Assembly: GCA_030263635.1 (NCBI GenBank)
Contig: SZPI01000003.1
Span: forward strand, 1-64,000
Length of the DNA stretch: 64,000 bases
From: Flexicrinis sp001567485
Lineage (GTDB): Bacteria > Chloroflexota > Anaerolineae > Aggregatilineales > Phototrophicaceae
Direction: 5' to 3'
How positions within the stretch are numbered: position 1 is the stretch's first letter; every line of letters begins with the position of its first letter. A program made the translations under genes and the position numbers. The notes under the pieces are model-generated. The model had not been told where the DNA came from, made no database searches, and worked only from the letters and a program-made list of their open reading frames with translations. Below are positions 49,327 through 56,780 of this stretch, piece by piece.

Positions 49327-49926
49327 CTATCGCCGCTTCAGTTGTTCAAGCGCGCGTTCATAATCCTCGCGCGAGAGCTGCCCGCTCCGGTACGCCGCAT
49401 CCAACTGCGCCTTGAGCGCGTCGATCATCGACTGCCCCTGCCCACCAGCGTTGGTCGGGTTGAACGGCCGTTCCACGCCGACGATACGACGGGCTGAGCG
49501 CGATCCGCTGCGCGCGGCCATCAGCACGCCGACGATAATCAGTACAATGCCGCCGCCGGTGAGCGCAAACGAGCCGATGCCGCCCGCAAGCAGCGATCCG
49601 ACCGGGCCGCCGAACGACGTGGCTCCTCCGATAATGTTCTTGACGACCGCGGCCGTCACATCGCGGCGCTCACCCGCGCCCGATACACAGTAGTACAACG
49701 TGGTGCGGCCGGTGCCCGATGTCGAGCTTGTCCCGGTACGCGTGGACGCCCCCTGTTCGACCTCAAGCGTCTCGCCCGCGTTACAGTATTCGGCGGCGGT
49801 CGGCTCGGTTATGACGTTCTGCGTAAATGAACTGATGTCGCGCATGAAATCGAACGACGATACGAACGGCAGCGCGATCCCCGCGATCAGTACAAGGACA
49901 CCGATAACGACCAGAATACGTCCCAT
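49327..49926 (-). CDS. Membrane protein with C-terminal SHOCT domain
   Basis: 199 residues. A first helix (about 3-23), an outer loop with two cysteines and Thr/Ser-rich stretch, and a second helix (about 115-140) are followed by a cytoplasmic tail. The tail ends in a SHOCT-type short helical domain, IDALKAQLDAAYRSGQLSREDYERALEQLKR. Such domains are found as oligomerisation tails in many unrelated proteins. ATG 49926 follows AGGGGG. No function is assignable. Confidence 0.75.
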   Translation of the reverse strand: MGRILVVIGVLVLIAGIALPFVSSFDFMRDISSFTQNVITEPTAAEYCNAGETLEVEQGASTRTGTSSTSGTGRTTLYYCVSGAGERRDVTAAVVKNIIGGATSFGGPVGSLLAGGIGSFALTGGGIVLIIVGVLMAARSGSRSARRIVGVERPFNPTNAGGQGQSMIDALKAQLDAAYRSGQLSREDYERALEQLKRR

Positions 49927-50060
49927 GGCAGCCCCCTGACGCCATCTGTATTCGCACAGTATACGGCCAGACCCGATGGCGCGCCGATCAGATTCGACAA
50001 TTCTCCGCCGTCCAGTTGTGCATCGAGCCGCCGCCCCTTGCAGGATGCCTGTACAATACG

Positions 50061-50678
50061 ATGAGAATCCGTCTGCGCGCCAAGGACATAACGACCTTGC
50101 CCGATATCGCACTCATCCGGCACTCGATCTCTCAACCAGTTCCCGGCGTTTCAGCACACACATGGGAGCTGACCGATCTCGGCGTTCAGCGGTGTGCCGC
50201 GCTTGCCGACGCGCTCCGTCCCTATGCGCTCAGCCGGCTCGCGACCAGCGACGAGCCGAAGGCCGTGACCACCGCCGAAACGCTGCATACGCATCTCAAT
50301 ATCGCCGCGCCGTTGATTATCGAGCCGGCGTTTCGGGAAACACGCCGGGAGTCCGCGGCGTACTTCGACAATCTCGGCCTGTTTCGCAGCGCCATTCGAG
50401 AGGCGATGAAAGACGCCGAACACGTGATATTCGGCGAGGAAGCCTTCAACGCCGCGCGCATCCGGTTCACGACGGCGCTGGATGCGCTCATCGCCGCCCA
50501 CCCCGGTGAATCGCTGGGTGTCGTCACGCATGGAACGATCATGGCGATGGTGCTGACGCACTGGACGGGCGTGGATGCCTATTCGACATGGGCAGCCCTT
50601 GAGATGCCCGCCTTCGCTGTTGTCTCTGGCCCGGGACGACACCTCGTTGAGTTCAAGCCTGCATTGGATGTGCCATGA
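50061..50678 (+). CDS. Histidine phosphatase superfamily protein
   Basis: 205 residues. The phosphate pocket motif LIRHS takes the place of LxRHG. The rest, with TSDEPKAVTTAE, GEEAF and GVVTHGTIMA, fits the phosphoglycerate-mutase-like histidine phosphatases. The phosphorylated His is in LIRHS and the second His in VTHG. The start is uncertain: ATG 50061 lacks a good ribosome-binding site and lies just after a TACAAT -10 (50052-50057). A TTG at 50097 with AAGGA 10 nt upstream is an alternative. It overlaps the next gene by 4 bp. Confidence 0.8.
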   Translation: MRIRLRAKDITTLPDIALIRHSISQPVPGVSAHTWELTDLGVQRCAALADALRPYALSRLATSDEPKAVTTAETLHTHLNIAAPLIIEPAFRETRRESAAYFDNLGLFRSAIREAMKDAEHVIFGEEAFNAARIRFTTALDALIAAHPGESLGVVTHGTIMAMVLTHWTGVDAYSTWAALEMPAFAVVSGPGRHLVEFKPALDVP

Positions 50679-51322
50679 GCGATCCTGAAGACAAGAACGA
50701 GAGCTGGATCCCGTTCCTCACGGTGAACGTCCCGCCGAGGTTTGTGATTCGCACCATGCGCCCCGCCTCAGCATACGCCGCCAGTCTGTTCGGAAAGCAG
50801 CCCGATCCGGACGCGCTGGTGATCGACGTCGTGGAACACGGCGTGTTTGGCAGCGGCGCGCATCCGACGACACAGCTTTGTTTGACGTTACTGGCGGATA
50901 TGGTCAGGCCGGAGAGCCGCGTGCTGGATTTGGGATGCGGCTCGGGCATCCTGGGGATTGGCGCGGCGCGTCTCGGCGCAGCGAGCGTGCAGGCCATGGA
51001 TATCGAGCCGGCCGCCGTCCTGCATAGTCAAGACAACGCCGTCCGCAACGCCGTCGCAGATCGAATGGACGTCCGGCTCGGCAGCATCGACACCGCCGAC
51101 GGCCCGTTCGACGTGATCGTGGCGAACCTCCTGCTGCCGATCTTCAAGCTGTTGATCGGCCCGATCGCGGACGCGCTCGCCCCGCGCGGACAGGTGATTT
51201 GCAGCGGCGTCCTCGACGTTCAAACAGATCGGCTGGCCGCGCTTGCCACAGCGCACGGACTCACGTTGGTTCGCAGCGTTTCTCAGCGGGGGTGGTGCGC
51301 GATGGTCTTCGCGCACGCATAG
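50675..51322 (+). CDS. PrmA-like methyltransferase (short paralogue)
   Basis: 215 residues with a class I SAM-dependent methyltransferase core: HGVFGSGAHPTTQLCL, VLDLGCGSGILGIGAARLGA (SAM-binding motif I), DIEPAAV, and FDVIVANLL (the NLL/NPPY-like motif). This equals the catalytic half of PrmA without most of its N-terminal L11-binding domain. The full prmA lies 0.9 kb downstream. It may methylate another protein. It starts in the ATGA overlap with the phosphatase gene. Confidence 0.83.
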   Translation: MSDPEDKNESWIPFLTVNVPPRFVIRTMRPASAYAASLFGKQPDPDALVIDVVEHGVFGSGAHPTTQLCLTLLADMVRPESRVLDLGCGSGILGIGAARLGAASVQAMDIEPAAVLHSQDNAVRNAVADRMDVRLGSIDTADGPFDVIVANLLLPIFKLLIGPIADALAPRGQVICSGVLDVQTDRLAALATAHGLTLVRSVSQRGWCAMVFAHA

Positions 51323-51455
51323 CAGCGGCCGGCGAATTTGATGCCAGCATCCCGAATCCGCTTACAATGTGAGAAGGGCTGTTACGCTGTCCGTCTCCGG
51401 TGCTGGGATAAAGCGTTTCAGCGAGCTGGTTATCATCTTCACTGAGAGGGACAAG

Positions 51456-52235
51456 ATGAACCCCCGTCTTCGCTTATTACTGACTGTTGTTGCCGCTGTT
51501 CAAGCCGTGCTGTCCATTGGGTTCACGATGCAAGTTCCGGCCATCACCGGACTGTGGCCGTTTCCGGGGACGACCGCGCTGTCATTCACGTTCATCGCGT
51601 CGATTTTCGGCGCGGCAGCGGCGTCCACGTTCTGGTGCGTATGGATCAATGACCCCGCGTCCGTGGCTGGGGTCGCACTCGATTATGTCGTGATCTTCGC
51701 GCCGGCCGTCCTCTTCGCCCTCGCGGTCAACAGCGCTGAAGCGAACACGATCCCATTTGCGATTGCTTCGGTTGTCAGCGTGGCGTTCGGCGTTTGGCTG
51801 CTAACTCAGTCATGGGGCAAGCGATATCGCGACCTGTATCCGACGCCGCGACCGATCCTGATTGCGTTCGTTGTCTTTATCGGCGCGCTGATCATCGCGG
51901 GCGGCGCGCTCGTCCTCAAGACTCCCGGAATCATGCCGTGGCAGATCACACCCGATCTATCGGTGCTGTTCGGCGCGATGTTCCTCGGCGCTGCGGTGTA
52001 TTTCGCATACGGCCTATACAAGCGGTACTGGTCGAACGCAGGCGGACAGCTCGCCGGCTTCCTCGTCTACGACTTATTCCTGATCGTCCCGTTTTTTCAG
52101 CGGTTCGGGACTATCTCCGACACTCTGCGCGTGAGCCTCACCATCTATACGGCGGTCGTCACCCTCAGCGCGCTGCTGGCGCTATACTATCTGTTCATTC
52201 ACGGCCCGACCCGCATCCTCCGGCCAACCCGGTAG
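51456..52235 (+). CDS. Polytopic membrane protein
   Basis: 259 residues with about seven to eight hydrophobic helices and no recognised domain. I start it at ATG 51456, with GAGAGGGA just upstream. A TACAAT -10 (51363) suggests its own promoter. It ends 11 bp before prmA, so the two may be cotranscribed. Confidence 0.72.
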   Translation: MNPRLRLLLTVVAAVQAVLSIGFTMQVPAITGLWPFPGTTALSFTFIASIFGAAAASTFWCVWINDPASVAGVALDYVVIFAPAVLFALAVNSAEANTIPFAIASVVSVAFGVWLLTQSWGKRYRDLYPTPRPILIAFVVFIGALIIAGGALVLKTPGIMPWQITPDLSVLFGAMFLGAAVYFAYGLYKRYWSNAGGQLAGFLVYDLFLIVPFFQRFGTISDTLRVSLTIYTAVVTLSALLALYYLFIHGPTRILRPTR

Positions 52236-52246
52236 AAAGCCCCGGC

Positions 52247-53146
52247 ATGCACTGGATCGAAGTCTCCGTCACGCTTCCCCCCAACCTCGCCGACTTGGCC
52301 GCCAGTGTGCTCGAGGACTTCGGCCATCAGGGCGTGTCCATCGAACGCGACGATATTCAGCCTGACCACTGGGACGAGGGCGAACTGCCCCCGCCGGACA
52401 AGTCCATCGTGCGCGCGTATATGGTGGCGGATCCCCGCGCCGAAGCGGCCCGTCTGGAGATCGACGCGGCGCTCGCCGCCTACGGTCTGCCGCCGGCGGT
52501 GTACCAGCGCGTCGATGATCAGGACTGGGCGGAGGCGTGGAAGGCACACTATCACACAACCCGGATTGGCCGCCGGTTCGTCGTGCGGCCGGTGTGGGAG
52601 GACTATACGCCTGAAGCCGGCGACCTCGTCATCGCGCTTGATCCCGGCATGGCGTTCGGCACCGGTACCCACGCGACGACTCGCTTGTGCTTGATGTCCA
52701 TGGAGGATTTGATGCGGCCCGGCCTGAGCGTGCTCGACCTCGGCTGTGGGTCGGGGATCCTCGCCATCGGGGCCGTCCTGCTCGGCGCGGCGCACGTCAC
52801 CGCCGTCGATATCGACCCGGTCGCCGCCGACATCACGCGCGAGAACGCCGAAGCCAACGGCGTCGCGGATCGCATCACGGCCATGCACGGCTCGCTCGAG
52901 TCCGTGCGCACGTCGGCGCGGCGGTTCGACGTGCTGCTGGCGAACATCCTCGCGCGGATCATCATCGAGATGTGCGATCACGGGCTTGGCGACATTGTGC
53001 GCCCCGGCGGCGTGGCGATCTTCAGCGGGATCATCACCGAACAGGTCACAGATGTGTCGGCCGCGCTCAACCGTGCGGGGTATCGGGTCACCGCCGTTCG
53101 CACCGAAGGCGACTGGGTAAGCATTGAGGCGACGCGGCCCGCGTGA
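52247..53146 (+). CDS. prmA: Ribosomal protein L11 methyltransferase
   Basis: 299 residues. The N-terminal L11-recognition domain (about 1-95, MHWIEVSVTLPPNLADLAASVLEDFGHQGVSIE) is followed by the catalytic domain. That includes DWAEAWKAHYHTTRIGRRFVVRPVWEDY, DPGMAFGTGTHATTRLCL, VLDLGCGSGILAIGAVLLGA and LANILARII. It methylates L11 of the ribosomal stalk region. The short PrmA-like gene upstream is a second, divergent copy. Confidence 0.92.
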   Translation: MHWIEVSVTLPPNLADLAASVLEDFGHQGVSIERDDIQPDHWDEGELPPPDKSIVRAYMVADPRAEAARLEIDAALAAYGLPPAVYQRVDDQDWAEAWKAHYHTTRIGRRFVVRPVWEDYTPEAGDLVIALDPGMAFGTGTHATTRLCLMSMEDLMRPGLSVLDLGCGSGILAIGAVLLGAAHVTAVDIDPVAADITRENAEANGVADRITAMHGSLESVRTSARRFDVLLANILARIIIEMCDHGLGDIVRPGGVAIFSGIITEQVTDVSAALNRAGYRVTAVRTEGDWVSIEATRPA

Positions 53147-53230
53147 GACGGGCATAGCGCGCCGTGTTCACGCTATACTTACGCATTCTAGCGGCGGCGA
53201 ATGACACACGCGGCGTGAGGAACGGTGCGG

Positions 53231-54742
53231 ATGACGAACACTGTAAGCCCAAAACCACGCGGGAGCCTGCTCTCGCTGTCCAGTCAACCCGTGTTGTCCG
53301 GCGCGCTGATCTTCGCCGTCAGCGCGGTGATCCTCAGCGTGTTGATCTTCGCGTCGAACGGCTTCAACGGCGTCGATGGTTACTATCATGCGCGCGTCTC
53401 GGATTTGATCCTCGTCCAGCGCAGGCTGGCGCTTGATTTCCCGTGGCTTCCGCTGACGATCCTCAGCCCGGAGCGCTTCGTCGATCACCATCTGCTGTAT
53501 CACCTGTACCTTGCGCCGTGGTCGCATTGGGGCGGCGTGACCGGCGCGAAGCTGGGCCAGATCGTCGTTGCGTCCGGCGTGTTTGTGATGCTGTGGGCGG
53601 TGCTGCGCGCGTGCCGGGTTCGTCTGCCGGCGCTGTGGGCGATGGCGCTGTTCGCCATGTCTTTCCACTTCCTCTACCGCCTGCTGATGGTTCGCACACA
53701 GGGCGCGGCCTTACTGCTGCTGCTGGCGGCATGCTACATCCTGCTGAAGCGGCGTCCTCGCTGGATGCTGCCGCTGTCGTTCGCGTTTGTGTGGCTGTAT
53801 AACGGCTTTATCCTCATGCCCGTATTCGCCGGCCTCTACGTCGTCGCGGACTGGATCGGCACGCGGCGGCTGAATCCGTGGCCGGTGATCTACAGCGTGG
53901 CCGGGCTTGCGCTGGGATTGATCGTCAACCCGTACTTCCCACAGAATATCGGGTTCATCCTCGATCACCTCGGTGCGAAAGTGGACATCGCCGGCAGTGT
54001 CGAAGTTGGCAACGAGTGGTACCCGTACAAGTGGGATGAACTGCTCATCAGCGCGTTTGGGTCGCTCATCGCGTTGGGCGCCGGGTTGATCGGGTTCGTC
54101 TGGCGGCGTGATGTCCGCGATCGCGTTTCGTGGATGCTGCTGTTCGCGGCGCTGCTGACGCTGTTCATGCTGCTGCGTTCGCGGCGATTTGTCGAGTATT
54201 ACCCGCCGTTCGCGCTGTTGTTCGCCGCGGTCATTTGGGGACGTCCGTCCGTGTATCGGCTGTGGCGCTTCCGTCCCCGGCTGGCGAAGATGGCGGGCGT
54301 GCTGACGCTGGTCGCAGGCACGATGTTAGGCACGATCACGTTCATCGCCACGTATACGACCATGGCCGATGAGCCGGATGTCACGGCGCTGGCCGGCGCG
54401 GCCGACTGGCTCGAAGCGAACACGCCCGCCGGTTCGCTGGTGTTTCAGACGGACTACGACGATTTCACGCGGCTGTTCTTCAACAATACGTCGAATACTT
54501 ATCTGAATGGGCTGGACACGACCTATCTGCTGGAAGCCAATCCCGACCTGTGGCAGGCATGGACGCGCATCCGACTCGGCGAGACGCCTCACCCGTCGAG
54601 CGTAATCCGTGACCAGTTCGGTACGCGCTTCGTCGTCAGCGGTGTCGATGCCGAGGCGTTCATCGCACAGGCGAGCGCCGACCCGTCGATGCGCGTAGTG
54701 TACGAGGACGCATACGCGCTCGTGTGGGAGATCGCAGAGTAG
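53231..54742 (+). CDS. STT3-like GT-C membrane protein
   Basis: 503 residues. About eleven to twelve helices occupy the first 380, with a soluble C-terminal domain. A first loop GVDGYYHARVSDLI, with Asp near Tyr-Tyr-His, recalls the catalytic first external loop of oligosaccharyltransferase/STT3 and PglB-type GT-C enzymes. I see no WWDYG signature, so the role as a glycosyltransferase is a suggestion. ATG 53231 has GAGGAA 8-9 nt upstream; a GTG at 53225 is in frame. TATACT lies at 53173. Confidence 0.75.
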   Translation: MTNTVSPKPRGSLLSLSSQPVLSGALIFAVSAVILSVLIFASNGFNGVDGYYHARVSDLILVQRRLALDFPWLPLTILSPERFVDHHLLYHLYLAPWSHWGGVTGAKLGQIVVASGVFVMLWAVLRACRVRLPALWAMALFAMSFHFLYRLLMVRTQGAALLLLLAACYILLKRRPRWMLPLSFAFVWLYNGFILMPVFAGLYVVADWIGTRRLNPWPVIYSVAGLALGLIVNPYFPQNIGFILDHLGAKVDIAGSVEVGNEWYPYKWDELLISAFGSLIALGAGLIGFVWRRDVRDRVSWMLLFAALLTLFMLLRSRRFVEYYPPFALLFAAVIWGRPSVYRLWRFRPRLAKMAGVLTLVAGTMLGTITFIATYTTMADEPDVTALAGAADWLEANTPAGSLVFQTDYDDFTRLFFNNTSNTYLNGLDTTYLLEANPDLWQAWTRIRLGETPHPSSVIRDQFGTRFVVSGVDAEAFIAQASADPSMRVVYEDAYALVWEIAE

Positions 54743-54763
54743 CGCACGGGTGGCGGGTTCGTC

Positions 54764-54792
54764 TTGACGTGATCTGCGGAGACTGATACACT
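54764..54792 (+). promoter_or_regulatory. Promoter of tRNA-Glu
   Basis: TTGACG (54764-54769) and TACACT (54787-54792) are spaced by 17 bp. The tRNA starts 12 nt after the -10. Confidence 0.75.
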
Positions 54793-54804
54793 GCGATGCG
54801 TTAC

Positions 54805-54877
54805 GGCCCCATCGTCTAGCGGTCTAGGACACCACCCTTTCAAGGTGGATACACGGGTTCGAGTCCCGTTGGGGTCA
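54805..54877 (+). tRNA. tRNA-Glu (anticodon TTC)
   Basis: The acceptor stem GGCCCCA (54805-54811) pairs with TGGGGTC (54870-54876), with one G-T pair. The anticodon stem CCACC/GGTGG encloses the loop CTTTCAA, giving TTC, which reads GAA/GAG. The T-arm is ACGGG/CCCGT with TTCGAGT. The discriminator is A54877. Confidence 0.95.
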
Positions 54878-54887
54878 ACAAAGTACC

Positions 54888-54921
54888 CAGCTCTTGAACA
54901 GGCTCAAGAGCTGTTTTATTT
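54888..54921 (+). terminator. Terminator after tRNA-Glu
   Basis: AGCTCTTGA (54889-54897) pairs with TCAAGAGCT (54904-54912) and is followed by GTTTTATTT. Confidence 0.88.
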
Positions 54922-54982
54922 CCCCCATCAGACTCCGCCGTACCTGCCCCGGTAAAACGCCCTCAGCACACGAGGGGTATGA

Positions 54983-55350
54983 GTAATCACGAGTGCGGGC
55001 GACGATACAGTAGTTCAGATTTGGGACGTCGATTCAGGGTACACTCGTGCATGAGTTAGCCGGTCACAGCGACTTTATCTACAACGTCGCTTGGCGTCCC
55101 AACAGCACCCGACTGAGCCGGTGTTCGTAAGTCGAGAGATTCGGTCTCCCATCTTGCAGCGTTAGTCGAGCTATACGGCGCGACGGTTTCTCATCACTCA
55201 TCACTTTCAACTTCGCGCTTAGCGAGCGCCGAGCAGCATCAGGCAGCCGGGCCGATCTATGACTTGAGCTGGCGACCGGACGGAAGCACGCTCGCATATA
55301 CTGACGGCGGACGCGGGTACATGGACGAATATCTGCGAATGACTGATCTA
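54983..55350 (+). pseudogene. WD40-repeat gene relic, frameshifted and interrupted by a repeat
   Basis: Three readable WD40 pieces lie in different frames. 54983-55051 reads VITSAGDDTVVQIWDVDSG and then stops. 55044-55120 in another frame reads HELAGHSDFIYNVAWRPNST. About 55255-55310 reads IYDLSWRPDGSTLAYTDGG. The dispersed repeat (55116-55217) sits between the second and third piece. There is no usable start, so the gene is dead. Most of the original protein is missing on both sides. This and the terminator account for the gap between tRNA-Glu and the protease gene. Confidence 0.8.
55116..55217. repeat. Dispersed repeat, copy B
   Basis: About 102 bp nearly identical in sequence and orientation to 23278-23386. 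Copy B has an altered left arm of the internal inverted repeat and a shorter TCATCACTCATCACTTTCA tail. It lies inside the WD40 relic. Confidence 0.8.
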
Positions 55351-55405
55351 CGTTCGACGTGTCGTCCAGCACATCTCAATCAGACGCGCGCCCTGAGCCT
55401 CCGCC

Positions 55406-56683
55406 CTACTGGCCGCAGAACTGGCCCACGGCATCGGCGAGCAGCGTATTGTCAAACGCCCCGTGCGCAAGCGCAGGGACATTTCCCCGGCTCTGGCAGG
55501 TCGGTTCGGTTTGCGTCAAGTCGAGCGCGATGAGCAGACTCACCACCGGCGCAGCGAACGACGTGCCCGCACGGAAAACCGCGTCGTCGAACAGGAACCA
55601 TGCGCCCGGCACGCTGACATCACCGTTGTTGCTGTGCAGCCAGAAGCGCAGATCATCCCCTTCGTTGGCGCTGACGCTGATAACTTCCGGCCAGCGCGCG
55701 GGATAGAAGGGTTGGCGCTGCTTAAAGTTGCCAGACGACGCGACCGGCACAATGATCACATCCCGAATTTCGCGCAGATAATCACGCAGCGGGTCGGACT
55801 GGAGCGCGGTGTTATTGAACAGCTTGAGCACAGACAGATCGCGGCTGCGAAACTCGGGGACAGCGCGCTCTGGAGTCGGCGGGATCTCGACATCCTGCGG
55901 ATCAAGCCGCGATTGGAGCAACTCGCTGCCCCGTGGCGATTCTTGATCGAGGCTCGTCAGCCCGCTTTCGTCAATGTAACCGACACGCGCATCTTCGAGG
56001 ATGGAACGGACGTAATCCGGATCGCCACCAATATGCTCGACAAGGGAGAGCCGGGTATTATCCCGCCGCGCGTTCGTGAAATCCGCGAAGTCAAAGCCCA
56101 GTTCCCGATCAGTACACGGGATGAACACAAAGCTCATGTTGAGGACGAAGCGGCCGATTCCGCGTTCGCTGAGTTCACTGACCGCAGTTCGCAGTTCCGG
56201 AACGATCAGGTCAGAGCGATACCCTGCTTCATCGGCGATATTGACCTGCTGCAGGGTGATCAACGCGGCCGTGTCCGGCGCGAGCTGCCCGATGAGGTGC
56301 TCGAACACCTGCCAGACAAGCCAACCGTGCGACATGGGAAGCTCGCCGGCGCCATCGGATGAGAAATCATCAATCACGAGGATCGCGACCGGCTCAGTGC
56401 CCAATCCGGCATACGGCAGCGCCCCCATGATCCACTCCGGACTGGCGTCCAAGCCCTCGGCTACGATGTCCTCACCTTCCGGCGTCAGGCCCGCTTCGCC
56501 GGTCTCGCCCTCGGCGCCTGCCGTCCCGCTGAAGGCCTGACCGAGCACCTGATCGGGCGTCAGCGTACAGGCGCTTGTGCTCCGGACATGCCGCTGTGCG
56601 CCGGCCGCGGTCACGCTGAGGAATAGGGCGCAAATCGTGCAAATCAGGCAGAAGAAGCGTGCGGTCTTTGATGAGGTCAACAT
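55406..56683 (-). CDS. Secreted S8 (subtilisin-like) serine protease
   Basis: 425 residues with an N-terminal signal peptide (FFCLICTICALFLSVTAAGA). The catalytic triad of the subtilase family is recognisable: Asp105 or Asp106 in AILVIDDF, His119 in SHGWLVW (HGxxV), and Ser375 in GTSFAAPV. The oxyanion Asn319 lies in VASSGN. Between His and Asn there is an insert of about 200 residues, longer than in subtilisin. It is transcribed towards the WD40 relic. The natural substrate is not known. Confidence 0.88.
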   Translation of the reverse strand: MLTSSKTARFFCLICTICALFLSVTAAGAQRHVRSTSACTLTPDQVLGQAFSGTAGAEGETGEAGLTPEGEDIVAEGLDASPEWIMGALPYAGLGTEPVAILVIDDFSSDGAGELPMSHGWLVWQVFEHLIGQLAPDTAALITLQQVNIADEAGYRSDLIVPELRTAVSELSERGIGRFVLNMSFVFIPCTDRELGFDFADFTNARRDNTRLSLVEHIGGDPDYVRSILEDARVGYIDESGLTSLDQESPRGSELLQSRLDPQDVEIPPTPERAVPEFRSRDLSVLKLFNNTALQSDPLRDYLREIRDVIIVPVASSGNFKQRQPFYPARWPEVISVSANEGDDLRFWLHSNNGDVSVPGAWFLFDDAVFRAGTSFAAPVVSLLIALDLTQTEPTCQSRGNVPALAHGAFDNTLLADAVGQFCGQ

Positions 56684-56780
56684 CGGCGTATCTCCTGACC
56701 GGCTAGCGGCGGTTTTGGATTCTCAGGTGGGGCGGCGCTGTTCACACGTCGGCCGGCAGGCAGATGCCCGCCCCGTCCCC

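Noticed and set aside
55463..56362. A 299-residue frame opposite the S8 protease
   Set aside because: The protease strand has a signal peptide and a subtilase triad. The other frame has no recognisable feature.
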